Below, piece after piece: positions 1 to 7,545 of a stretch of DNA of 64,000 nt. The notes under the pieces were generated by a model that was not told the origin of the DNA, ran no database searches, and saw only the letters and a program-made list of their open reading frames with translations. This stretch comes from Fluoribacter dumoffii NY 23 (GTDB lineage: Bacteria; Pseudomonadota; Gammaproteobacteria; Legionellales; Legionellaceae), in contig NZ_CM001373.1 in the NCBI RefSeq assembly GCF_000236165.1, positions 1,277,634 to 1,341,633 on the forward strand, written 5' to 3'. The position numbers and the translations under genes are program-made. The stretch's first letter is position 1. Every line of letters begins with the position of its first letter.

Positions 1-652
1 GGTAGTATTGTTTTAAATGCGAAATAGGGTCGGCTAATTCTTTAGGGATGACATCTACAACTATATTCCCGCCTTTCAGTACAATGAGCCGATCGGACAT
101 TCTGCTGAGAAAATTGAGATCATGGGAAGCAATGACCATCGTAACACCTAAAGATTTTACCGAATTTAATAAACTAATCACTTCATCAATTGTCGCCAGA
201 TCAAGACCAGAGGTGGGTTCATCACAAAGCAACAAATTGGGATTCATCATTAAGCTGCGTGCTAAAGCAACACGTTGTTTTTGTCCACCTGATAGCTGGT
301 GAGGGTACGCTGATGCTTTATCACTCATACCCAAACTATGGAGCAAAGAGTGCGCTTTCTCTTCATGATTTATTAACTTGTTTTGCAGACGAGGCGCATA
401 AATTAAGTTTTTCAATACAGTCATATGGGGAAAAAGTTGAAAATCCTGAAACATAAACCCACTTTGGCCACTTACTTCAATACTGCCTGAATCCAATGTT
501 TCTAACTGTTGGATGCACCGCAACAACGTAGATTTACCGCTTCCAGATGGTCCTGCCAAACCCAATACAGTCTGTGTCTCTAATTTCAAATTAATTGAGT
601 TTAATACTGGCAGAGATGCAAAGTTTTTTGATGCCTGATTAATGACTAACAT
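1..652 (-). CDS. Amino-acid ABC transporter ATP-binding protein (3' end cut by window edge)
   Basis: ATPase of a polar amino-acid importer; it powers uptake through the permease encoded just upstream. Translated leftward from the ATG at 652 it starts MLVINQASKNF and shows a Walker A GPSGSGKST, a Q-loop (MFQDFQLFPH), the ABC signature LSGGQ and Walker B LLLCDEPTSGLD followed by a switch His (ASHD). About 217 residues are present and the family usually has about 240, so only the C-terminus is missing. Its start overlaps the permease stop by 14 bp, so translation is probably coupled. Substrate, probably arginine, is inferred from the adjacent ArtJ-like binding protein and argR. Family certain, substrate less so. 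Confidence 0.9.
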   Translation of the reverse strand, partial: MLVINQASKNFASLPVLNSINLKLETQTVLGLAGPSGSGKSTLLRCIQQLETLDSGSIEVSGQSGFMFQDFQLFPHMTVLKNLIYAPRLQNKLINHEEKAHSLLHSLGMSDKASAYPHQLSGGQKQRVALARSLMMNPNLLLCDEPTSGLDLATIDEVISLLNSVKSLGVTMVIASHDLNFLSRMSDRLIVLKGGNIVVDVIPKELADPISHLKQYY

Positions 653-1283
653 AAAGCCCCCTTTCCTCAATTTTTTTGCCCATCAATTCGATTAAGAGAA
701 CCATCCCGTAGTAAAAACAACCGGCAATACACAACGGAACAAAATAGGTAAATTGTTCTGCGGCGACTGATTGGGCCCGGCGCATTAAATCCATTCCTCC
801 TATGGTTGCAATCAAAGCTGTTTCTTTCAGCAATGCAATCATTTCATTAATGAACGCTGGAAAAATATTTTTAACGACTTGAGGTAGAACGATGTCTTTC
901 CATAAATAAAAGCTGGGTATTTGCAAAGTTTTCGCTGCTTCAAACTGCCCTTTTGGCAGATTCTCTATTCCAGACCTTAAAATTTCGGCAATATAGGCTG
1001 AACTGTTTAATCCAAAGGTTAAAAGCCCTGCCATGAGAATATTTGCCTTCATACCAATTAAGGCCGGCACAGCAAAATAAATAAAGCTAAGTTGCAAGAT
1101 AACCGGTGTCCCCCTCATTACCGAAATAAAGCTATTGATTAATGGTTTCATTATTCCTTGATATCGTAGTAAAGCCAGTACAGTTCCTAATAAAGTCCCA
1201 ATGCATAGCCCACCAAGCAACAATATTAAAGTAACTAAAGTCCCCTCGCCTATATAGAGGATATTTTGTTTTAACTCTTCCAT
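639..1283 (-). CDS. Amino-acid ABC transporter permease, probably arginine
   Basis: Inner-membrane permease of the HisM/GlnP/ArtQ family. Several hydrophobic helices are evident and the EAA cytoplasmic loop that docks on the ATPase is visible as EAAKTLQIPSFYLWKDIVLP around residue 130. An upstream in-frame ATG at 1301 exists, but the ATG at 1283 (MEELKQN) has a clear GGAGGG six bases before it, so I chose 1283, giving 214 residues, normal for the family. It overlaps the binding-protein gene upstream (ending 1271) and the ATPase gene downstream, a tight three-gene operon. A single permease subunit is present, so it probably acts as a homodimer. Confidence 0.88.
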   Translation of the reverse strand: MEELKQNILYIGEGTLVTLILLLGGLCIGTLLGTVLALLRYQGIMKPLINSFISVMRGTPVILQLSFIYFAVPALIGMKANILMAGLLTFGLNSSAYIAEILRSGIENLPKGQFEAAKTLQIPSFYLWKDIVLPQVVKNIFPAFINEMIALLKETALIATIGGMDLMRRAQSVAAEQFTYFVPLCIAGCFYYGMVLLIELMGKKIEERGLYVSH

Positions 1284-2023
1284 TGGGTGCCCTCCAGCCA
1301 TTGTTTCTTGAGTGCAGTCAACTCACCATTTTGCTCCAACTCATTTAAAATTTGATTTATTTTTTGGGTTAATTTCGCATTCTTCTTAAGCGCCAAACCA
1401 TAACCATCCGCGGATTTGGCAATAATCGAAAAAGAAAGCCCAGAGTTTTTTTGACTAAATACCGCACCTTGCACTCCATCCATTAAAACCATATCTATAT
1501 GGCCTGCTTTAAGAGCCGCAATGGTTTGATTGTTATTGTCCATGACTAAAAGATGAGCACTAGGAACATTTTGCTTTAACCAAATTTCCATAGTACTACC
1601 TAATTGCACTCCTATTTTTTTACCAGCTAGTTGTTGTATGTTGCTGATCTTGGTTTTATCTGGGAAGACAACCGCCATACTCTCGAAATAGTAAGGCTTA
1701 GTAAAATCGAAATTCTTTTTTCTCTGTTCGGTGATGGTGAGTGTAGAAATCGCAGCATCGACTTGACCTGTACTTATTGCGGGTAAAATACTGCTGAATT
1801 GCATGGTGTCAAATAATGCTTCTTTATTGAGCTTTTTTGCAATCAATCGCGCCAGGTCAATATCAAACCCCTTAAGTTCCCCATGATCATTATATTCAAA
1901 TGGTGGATATTCGGCCGCGACGGCAAAATGAATGTACTGGGTATCATTATTGGGTATTTTTGCATAGCACAATGAAATAAAAATAATAAACCCTGCTAGA
2001 ATAAAATAAAATAAATGTTTCAT
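1271..2023 (-). CDS. Periplasmic amino-acid (arginine) binding protein
   Basis: Family-3 solute-binding protein (ArtJ/HisJ type) that captures the ligand in the periplasm for the importer. Residues 1-21 form a signal peptide (basic start, hydrophobic core, ending LCYA). The mature part shows the family's EYPPFEY, GFDIDLARLIAKKL and AAISTLTITEQRKKNFDFTKPYY motifs. Length of 250 residues is typical. It is first in the leftward operon and divergent from argR, with an ARG-box-like sequence over its ribosome-binding region (2023-2040) and a promoter candidate at 2057-2085. That context makes arginine the likely ligand; I would not assign artJ by sequence alone. Confidence 0.85.
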   Translation of the reverse strand: MKHLFYFILAGFIIFISLCYAKIPNNDTQYIHFAVAAEYPPFEYNDHGELKGFDIDLARLIAKKLNKEALFDTMQFSSILPAISTGQVDAAISTLTITEQRKKNFDFTKPYYFESMAVVFPDKTKISNIQQLAGKKIGVQLGSTMEIWLKQNVPSAHLLVMDNNNQTIAALKAGHIDMVLMDGVQGAVFSQKNSGLSFSIIAKSADGYGLALKKNAKLTQKINQILNELEQNGELTALKKQWLEGTQWKS

Positions 2024-2040
2024 TTGAATATAAATCCAAT
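2023..2040. promoter_or_regulatory. ARG-box-like operator over the binding-protein start region
   Basis: The core TGAATATAAATCCA (2025-2038) matches the bacterial ARG box core TGAATWWWWATTCA at 13 of 14 positions. It lies directly upstream of the binding-protein start codon (2021-2023), covering its ribosome-binding region, so ArgR bound here could block transcript extension. Confidence 0.5.
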
Positions 2041-2056
2041 TTTTATGCGTTTTTTA

Positions 2057-2085
2057 AATTTAACAACCTTGACTTGCCCTGTCAA
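2057..2085 (-). promoter_or_regulatory. Sigma-70 promoter for the arginine importer
   Basis: Reading leftward, -35 TTGACA (2080-2085), a 17-bp spacer and -10 TAAATT (2057-2062). The -35 shares the palindrome TTGAC...GTCAA (2069-2085) with the argR promoter facing the other way. Confidence 0.5.
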
Positions 2086-2102
2086 GATGTTTTGAATATA
2101 AT
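2074..2102 (+). promoter_or_regulatory. Sigma-70 promoter for argR
   Basis: TTGCCC (2074-2079), 17-bp spacer, perfect TATAAT (2097-2102). The -10 lies inside the first ARG-box-like site, as expected for autorepression by ArgR. Confidence 0.5.
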
Positions 2103-2129
2103 TCCACTATAAATGATTTTGTATTCACA
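2091..2129. promoter_or_regulatory. Tandem ARG-box pair (ArgR operator)
   Basis: Two cores, TGAATATAATTCCA (2093-2106) and TGATTTTGTATTCA (2114-2127), each match TGAATWWWWATTCA at 12 of 14 positions. Their centres are 21 bp apart, i.e. two 18-bp boxes with a 3-bp gap, the classical arrangement bound by one ArgR hexamer. The pair covers the argR -10 and early leader. Confidence 0.6.
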
Positions 2130-2156
2130 AGATTATCAATTCGATTGGAGGTTTAA

Positions 2157-2612
2157 ATGAGTCAAGGTGCTGCTCTTGATGGGCATATATTAAATATTGT
2201 ACAAACGGAAAAAATTGCAGAACAAGTTGACTTACAGAACAGTTTAAAGGCACGGGGCTATAACATTCCGCAAGCAACCCTGTCCCGAAGACTTAAAAAA
2301 TTAAAAATTGCCAAAATAGGAGGCACTTATCAGGCAGTCGATTTCAATATGCCCAATCTCCCTTTGGTTCTCAACATGCAAGTATCCGATTTTGGTCTTA
2401 TTGTGCTACACACCCATCCTGGAAATGCGAACAGCCTGGCTTTTTATATTGATAGAAAATTCGTCTCTTTTTCATCTCAAATGATTCAAAACTCAGGGAT
2501 ATTAGGCACAATCGCAGGAGATGATACGGTGCTTCTAATAACAAAGAGTAAAGAACAATTAAATCAGGTAATCCAATTATTACACGAGGAATTTCCTTAT
2601 CTTAAAAAGTAA
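2157..2612 (+). CDS. argR: Arginine repressor ArgR
   Basis: Arginine-sensing hexameric repressor of arginine metabolism and transport. The N-terminal winged helix is seen around residues 15-55 (QATLSRRLKKLKIAK), and the C-terminal oligomerisation and arginine-binding motif is GTIAGDDT at about 117-124. Length of 151 residues is typical. The start follows GGAGG by five bases. It is divergent from the arginine-type ABC importer, and the spacer carries three ARG-box-like sites, consistent with control of both itself and the transporter. In Legionella pneumophila ArgR is known to affect intracellular gene expression. Confidence 0.95.
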   Translation: MSQGAALDGHILNIVQTEKIAEQVDLQNSLKARGYNIPQATLSRRLKKLKIAKIGGTYQAVDFNMPNLPLVLNMQVSDFGLIVLHTHPGNANSLAFYIDRKFVSFSSQMIQNSGILGTIAGDDTVLLITKSKEQLNQVIQLLHEEFPYLKK

Positions 2613-2740
2613 TTACCCTAAGTATCCTCATGTAAAATACGATTTTCTTCAAAGAATTACTTGTTTTTTATAATTGTTTAATATTTTATCTGAATAAAAA
2701 TTAATCATAAGGATTTGAAAGTATTACACTTTTCAAAAGT

Positions 2741-2782
2741 ATTAATAAATCCTTAATAAATAAGTAATTTTTCCTTAATAAA
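2741..2782 (+). promoter_or_regulatory. PmrA-box-like tandem repeat upstream of effector pair
   Basis: Repeats with an 11-bp period: ATTAATAAA (2741-2749), CTTAATAAA (2752-2760), a weaker AGTAATTTT (2763-2771) and CTTAATAAA (2774-2782). The Legionella PmrA consensus, as I recall it, is cTTAATatT-N2-cTTAATatT, the same half-site and period. A TATATT -10 candidate at 2790-2795 follows at suitable distance. The background is very AT-rich, so chance is possible. Confidence 0.4.
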
Positions 2783-2829
2783 TAAATTCTATATTAATTC
2801 ATGAACGCATTATTAAATCAATAATTCTC

Positions 2830-4431
2830 ATGAAAACTAAAACTGAACCCGTAACTATAAAAAAGAGCCCTAACTCTAAAATTCAGCAATTAAAAAGCGA
2901 ATTTTATGCAGAGTTTGACTATAAGGGTAAAATTTTACAAAACATCAATGCGCGTTGTTATGACGGGCGCAATTATGATGAAAAAAAGCTGTATGAGCTT
3001 TTCCTGGAGGTTTATGATGGACTTCAGGAAGAAGACTCTAAACGCAAATTGTTCGAGGTAATAAAAAAGCAAGACCGAACCATTGTCGATATAATTCCCG
3101 AAGTAGTCGCTATTATTGAACGGGATACATTTGAAGATGTTTCATTTTCAACCACAATGCCCCATTTTTTTAAAATAATAGATACTGATGAAAAACTGGA
3201 TTTATTTTTAAAGAATCCCCAAAAATACATTAACGATAACAGTAGAATTCTCTCCGCTTTTGAATTACAGGTGCTTGAGGTAGTCATCAATCATCCTTTT
3301 TTCGGTGAATTACCCTCTGTTAATCGCAAGTACGATCCTTCCGTTTTTGTCGCCTCACCAGTAACTACTCAATTGTGGCACTTGAATCTCGCACAATATG
3401 GATCGACAGATGCCGGTGCATTTGAGTGGTTAATCGAGCCAACGGCGAGAGAAACAGTGTTGGCGAAATCAAAACAACTCCCCAAAGCACAAGTTATAGG
3501 ATTGGGTGGGGCGTATGTAAGCTATGATCAGGGAAAAATAGCTCAAACCGCACAAATGGTAAGAAAAACCGGCGTCGGAGCGTGTCATTCTTTTGCCCAA
3601 TTGGCAGCGGACCACCTCTTAAAAAAGATGGAAGAGGGAGAACTGCCTCCTATGCATGTTAAAATGGTGAGTCATAATGTGGGCTTAGGCTCTCATACCT
3701 ATCTTCTTCTTGATCATAACTCCAATGACTTAACTGACTTATCTACATGTACTATTGTAGATCCCTGGGCTGTAGTGATGGGCCACACCAAACAAGGGTA
3801 TGGTGCGTTTTTGACAGGCAATTACCCATTTCCTGATATGACAACCAACTTGGTCCTTTGTTATGATTCACAGGCACAAGATGAAAAACAACTCCAAGCA
3901 GAAGAAACGGCTGTTACAAGCCGGTCTTTCAGACAACAACTGGCAAACGTCTCTATTGGGACCGGGACTTTCTTTTCTTCTTCTCAAAAGGATACAACTC
4001 AAAAGTTAGGCTCAAAACAAAAAATTGCAGTCAGCCTGTTAAGTGATTTACAGGAGTACGTAAAATCCACATCCAATAATAGGGTCAAACTGGAGTTAAT
4101 AGATTTATTAACTCGAGAAGTAAAAAATCACAATTTAGAACCTGCACAAGTCATGAAAATAGCTACGCAGGTTGCATTTGCACGTTCCATTGAGCAAAAT
4201 GAAAGCAACTTTATGTGGAAAGGAGTTGTATTTAATAAAGATGAGGCTTTATCTTCTTTATTGCCAGCATTTTCTAAATCCATAGGCCTTTGGAATGCCT
4301 ACAGTAAAAAGCATGGCCAAGGTACGCTTACCACTGTGGATGATAAAATTTTAAAAGATGTAGTTGATCTTTTGAACAAAAATGAGGAACATACGTTTTC
4401 TGTGGAAAGCCAAAAAACCTATAAATTCTAA
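2830..4431 (+). CDS. Probable Dot/Icm effector with transglutaminase/YopT-like Cys-His-Asp core
   Basis: Protein of 533 residues with no signal peptide or membrane segment. Residues 245-315 show a pattern of the transglutaminase-like/papain-like fold: C252 in GVGACHSFAQLAADHLL, H289 in GSHTYLLLDH and D311 in IVDPWA. The spacing (37 and 22 residues) suits such a triad, so a cysteine protease or acyl-transfer activity is inferred, not shown. The C-terminus is polar with glutamates (NEEHTFSVESQ), compatible with a Dot/Icm secretion signal. The gene lies beside argR; from memory the L. pneumophila neighbour of argR is the effector RavX, so this may be its homologue. The next gene starts 45 bp downstream and is probably co-transcribed. 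Confidence 0.65.
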   Translation: MKTKTEPVTIKKSPNSKIQQLKSEFYAEFDYKGKILQNINARCYDGRNYDEKKLYELFLEVYDGLQEEDSKRKLFEVIKKQDRTIVDIIPEVVAIIERDTFEDVSFSTTMPHFFKIIDTDEKLDLFLKNPQKYINDNSRILSAFELQVLEVVINHPFFGELPSVNRKYDPSVFVASPVTTQLWHLNLAQYGSTDAGAFEWLIEPTARETVLAKSKQLPKAQVIGLGGAYVSYDQGKIAQTAQMVRKTGVGACHSFAQLAADHLLKKMEEGELPPMHVKMVSHNVGLGSHTYLLLDHNSNDLTDLSTCTIVDPWAVVMGHTKQGYGAFLTGNYPFPDMTTNLVLCYDSQAQDEKQLQAEETAVTSRSFRQQLANVSIGTGTFFSSSQKDTTQKLGSKQKIAVSLLSDLQEYVKSTSNNRVKLELIDLLTREVKNHNLEPAQVMKIATQVAFARSIEQNESNFMWKGVVFNKDEALSSLLPAFSKSIGLWNAYSKKHGQGTLTTVDDKILKDVVDLLNKNEEHTFSVESQKTYKF

Positions 4432-4476
4432 AGGGAAATTAGGCTTACCTATAACTTAATTGTTAGGAGAAAATTT

Positions 4477-5664
4477 ATGGGTAGACCTAATTTGGAAAAT
4501 ATAGCACACCAACTGACAACTCTTCCTCAGGAACTTGGATTTTTAATCTTAGATAACCTTCCTTTAATCGAAATAATAAAACTGAAAAGGGTATCAACCC
4601 AATTAAAAAATTTTGTCTCAAGCTACTTAACCGATGAGTTAAAAATAAAAGAAGTGAGTTGTGGGCAAGACTTTACTCTGGTTCTTTTAAATCGTGGACG
4701 TGTTTTGGCAGTAGGCAATAATTCAAGTGGCCAACTCGGACTCGGCAATGATATAAAAAAAGCGTGCATGTTAACGGAAATCGCCAATCTCAAGGAAAAC
4801 ATCCAACATATTTCAACCGGCTTTGCACATTCTCTTTTGTTAGGAGAGTCTGGAACAGTTTATGGCATGGGCAGAAATGCAGAAAAGCAAGTAAAACCTG
4901 ACTCCGATCAGTTAAGTTTTTATAGCCCCACTCCTATAGAAACATCCACAGAAACAATTTTTGCGCAAGATCATACAAGTGCTTTAATTGATACTCATAA
5001 CTCCTTTAAAGTTTTGGGTAACTCCTTAAAAGGTTATCAACACCGGCATAACACATTTTTTTTACCTGATTGGGTCCCAGCCCTCCCTGATAACCTTGAT
5101 GTGGCGGATGTTTCAGTGAATAATCAACATCAACATGCACTTCTTTTAACCAGAGCCGGAGAAGTCTTCGCATGCGGAAATAATGAATCAGGTTTTTTGG
5201 GATTAAATTCTAAGGAATCATTCATCAATATCTGGACTCAAATCCCTGATATAAAAGCCCGACAAATTAAGACCACTGCTGTAGGTTGTTTTATCCTTAC
5301 TCAAGACAGTGTGTTACTTGTGAGTGGTTTGAATACAAAAGGACAGTTGGGTCCAAACCAAACGCTCGGGACATTCACGCAGCTGGCTTCTGAAGTAACC
5401 GATTTTGATGCGGCAGATCATCATACTGTTGTAGTGGTTAATAATAATTTATACCATTTTGGGGCAATGACCCTCGACAACAGTGAGTTACGAACTATTG
5501 AAAAGGGAATTTTACCTCTGCAAGGTTACAGTTTCTCCCAGAAACAACCCACCCCTTCTCGTATTACGTTTAAAGAACTCATGGTTGATTTTTTCAAAAA
5601 TCAGCCTTCAACTCCAAAACAATCACAGAGTCAGACCAAAAATAGTTTTTACTTTGGGGTATAA
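4477..5664 (+). CDS. F-box plus RCC1-repeat protein, probable Dot/Icm effector
   Basis: 395-residue protein with two eukaryotic-like modules. Residues about 15-50 (LPQELGFLILDNLPLIEII, then RVSTQLKNF) fit an F-box, which would dock on host Skp1/SCF ubiquitin ligase. Residues about 55-330 hold around six degenerate RCC1 beta-propeller blades; the clearest are VSCGQDFTLVLL...AVGNNSSGQLGLG and HALLLTRAGEVFACGNNESG. The tail is Ser/Gln/Lys-rich and has no CAAX box. AGGAG lies seven bases before the ATG, 45 bp after the preceding effector-like gene, and a strong hairpin follows the stop. Function as a substrate-recruiting ubiquitin ligase adaptor or a small-GTPase regulator is inferred from domains. 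Confidence 0.75.
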   Translation: MGRPNLENIAHQLTTLPQELGFLILDNLPLIEIIKLKRVSTQLKNFVSSYLTDELKIKEVSCGQDFTLVLLNRGRVLAVGNNSSGQLGLGNDIKKACMLTEIANLKENIQHISTGFAHSLLLGESGTVYGMGRNAEKQVKPDSDQLSFYSPTPIETSTETIFAQDHTSALIDTHNSFKVLGNSLKGYQHRHNTFFLPDWVPALPDNLDVADVSVNNQHQHALLLTRAGEVFACGNNESGFLGLNSKESFINIWTQIPDIKARQIKTTAVGCFILTQDSVLLVSGLNTKGQLGPNQTLGTFTQLASEVTDFDAADHHTVVVVNNNLYHFGAMTLDNSELRTIEKGILPLQGYSFSQKQPTPSRITFKELMVDFFKNQPSTPKQSQSQTKNSFYFGV

Positions 5665-5679
5665 TCAATAACCTACCCC

Positions 5680-5708
5680 AGATGCAGCAACAGAATGTTG
5701 CTGCATCT
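5680..5708 (+). terminator. Strong hairpin after the F-box/RCC1 gene
   Basis: AGATGCAGCAACA (5680-5692) and TGTTGCTGCATCT (5696-5708) form a perfect 13-bp stem with a GAA loop, followed by GTTAAATTT. It probably ends the effector transcript, though the U tract is short. Confidence 0.65.
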
Positions 5709-5732
5709 GTTAAATTTCCCATTACAATTATA

Positions 5733-5761
5733 TTTTTAAGTTTTAATATCCTGGTTATAAT
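5733..5761 (+). promoter_or_regulatory. Promoter candidate for gatCAB
   Basis: Weak -35 TTTTTA (5733-5738), 17-bp spacer and a perfect -10 TATAAT (5756-5761), 30 bp before the gatC start. Confidence 0.4.
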
Positions 5762-5791
5762 AAAATGTTAACTGTGTGAGGTACCCTTTTT

Positions 5792-6088
5792 ATGACCATC
5801 TCGGTAAAAGAACTCGAGAACATTTCTCAGCTGGCTTATCTGGATACAGATATAGAACATTCACCCCAACTTATCGCAGATATTAACGCGATAATGAATT
5901 TCGTCGACCAATTAAGATCTGTTAATACTTCAGAAGTAGAGCCGCTTTTTCATCCCCTTGAGTTAAATCAACGATTAAGAACTGATGCAGTTACTGAAGA
6001 AAATTGCCTCTACGAATTAAAGAAACTGGCACCCCAGTTTGAACAAGATCTTTATTTAGTACCTCAAGTTATAGGCCAGGATAAGTAA
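5792..6088 (+). CDS. gatC: Aspartyl/glutamyl-tRNA amidotransferase subunit C
   Basis: Small subunit (98 residues) that clamps GatA to GatB in the enzyme converting Glu-tRNA(Gln) and Asp-tRNA(Asn) to their amide forms. It shows the GatC pattern [13 protein letters not shown] at the start, then [21 protein letters not shown] and an LRTDAV block. Length is normal. It is first of three genes, with 2 bp between its stop and gatA. A promoter candidate lies at 5733-5761. The window alone does not tell which of the two tRNA substrates matters in this organism. Confidence 0.95.
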   Translation: MTISVKELENISQLAYLDTDIEHSPQLIADINAIMNFVDQLRSVNTSEVEPLFHPLELNQRLRTDAVTEENCLYELKKLAPQFEQDLYLVPQVIGQDK

Positions 6089-6090
6089 CT

Positions 6091-7536
6091 ATGGAAAATT
6101 TATCCTTGAAGCAACTCTCTCAAGCCTTACATCAGGGCCAATTTTCCAGTGTTGAATTAACCAGACATTATTTAATGCAAATTCAAAAGCAGAAGGATTT
6201 AAATGCTTTTATCAGTTTGGATGAAGAGCATGCTCTTCTTGAGGCCCAAAAAGCAGATCAAGAATTAAAAAATGGCCAAGGTAAAATCCTCACAGGAATC
6301 CCTATGGCAATAAAAGATCTCTTTTGTACCCAACGTATGAAAACAACTTGTGCCTCAAAAATGCTCGCAAATTTTTGTTCCCCTTATGAAGCCACTTTAG
6401 TTGAAAAATTACTCAATCAAGGTGCTATTCTAATTGGTAAAACCAATATGGACGAATTTGCTATGGGCTCGTCCAATGAAACCAGCTACTTTGGTCCGGT
6501 AAAAAATCCATGGGATAAAGAACGGGTACCCGGAGGTTCTTCCGGTGGCTCAGCTGCAGCCGTAGCTGCAGGTCTGGTTCCTTTTGCCGTAGGCTCTGAT
6601 ACGGGAGGTTCCATACGACAACCTGCAGCTTTATGCGGTATAAGCGGGATAAAACCCACTTATGGACTCATTTCACGTTACGGTATGATTGCTTATGCAT
6701 CCAGTTTGGATCAAGCAGGGCCTTTGGCGAGAAGCGCCGAAGATTTGGCATTAGTGCTTCAAGCCATGTCAGGACATGATCCTAAGGACTCTACTTCGGT
6801 TGAATCCTCAATTCCTAATTATGAAGCCGAACTGAATAAGCCTCTAGCTAATTTTAAAATTGGCTTACCGTCTTGTTTCTTTCAATCTCAGGTAGATCAA
6901 ACAATACAACAGGCCATTCTTGAAGCTGTAAAAATTTTTGAGGGGATGGGAGCCGAAATTATTCATTTAAATTTGGAATTTCAACCTTTATGGGTACCCT
7001 GCTATTATGTCATAGCTTGCGCTGAAGCTTCATCAAACTTATCACGTTATGATGGTTTAAGATTCGGTTATCGCAGTGAGAACGCATCGTCTTTAATCGA
7101 GCTCATTCGCAGTACGCGCAGCGAGGGTTTTGGAATAGAAGTAAAACGTCGAATTCTCACCGGAACACATGTGCTTTCATCCGGGTATTTTGATGCATAT
7201 TACTTGCAAGCTCAGAAAATTCGTCGACTTATCCAGCAGGAACTTGTCACAACCCTTAAATCTGTAGATGTAATTCTTGGCCCAACATCTCCAACTTGTG
7301 CTTTTAAACTCAATGAAAAAATAGCTGATCCCATTCAAAATTATCTTTCTGACGTGTTCACAGTTGCAGCTAATCTTTCTGGACTTCCCGCTATTTCCAT
7401 TCCCACGGGCTTTGCTCATGGACTACCTATAGGTTTGCAGCTTATGGGCAAACATTTTGGTGAAAGCCGTTTGCTTCAGATTGCTCATCATTACCAACAA
7501 CAGACCAGCTGGCATTTGGCCAGTCCAAATCAATAA
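6091..7536 (+). CDS. gatA: Aspartyl/glutamyl-tRNA amidotransferase subunit A
   Basis: Amidase subunit (481 residues) that hydrolyses glutamine and passes ammonia to GatB. The amidase-signature catalytic Ser-cisSer-Lys triad is intact: K75 (AIKDLF), S150 (PGGSSGGS) and S174 (DTGGSIRQ), the positions expected by comparison with known GatA proteins. The C-terminal [12 protein letters not shown] segment is also typical. It lies between gatC (2 bp) and gatB (9 bp) in one operon. Full length, nothing unusual. Confidence 0.97.
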   Translation: MENLSLKQLSQALHQGQFSSVELTRHYLMQIQKQKDLNAFISLDEEHALLEAQKADQELKNGQGKILTGIPMAIKDLFCTQRMKTTCASKMLANFCSPYEATLVEKLLNQGAILIGKTNMDEFAMGSSNETSYFGPVKNPWDKERVPGGSSGGSAAAVAAGLVPFAVGSDTGGSIRQPAALCGISGIKPTYGLISRYGMIAYASSLDQAGPLARSAEDLALVLQAMSGHDPKDSTSVESSIPNYEAELNKPLANFKIGLPSCFFQSQVDQTIQQAILEAVKIFEGMGAEIIHLNLEFQPLWVPCYYVIACAEASSNLSRYDGLRFGYRSENASSLIELIRSTRSEGFGIEVKRRILTGTHVLSSGYFDAYYLQAQKIRRLIQQELVTTLKSVDVILGPTSPTCAFKLNEKIADPIQNYLSDVFTVAANLSGLPAISIPTGFAHGLPIGLQLMGKHFGESRLLQIAHHYQQQTSWHLASPNQ

Positions 7537-7545
7537 AGGTGAATT

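Noticed and set aside
5620..5664. CAAX prenylation motif at the RCC1 protein C-terminus, as in LegG1
   Set aside because: The protein ends FYFGV, with no cysteine.
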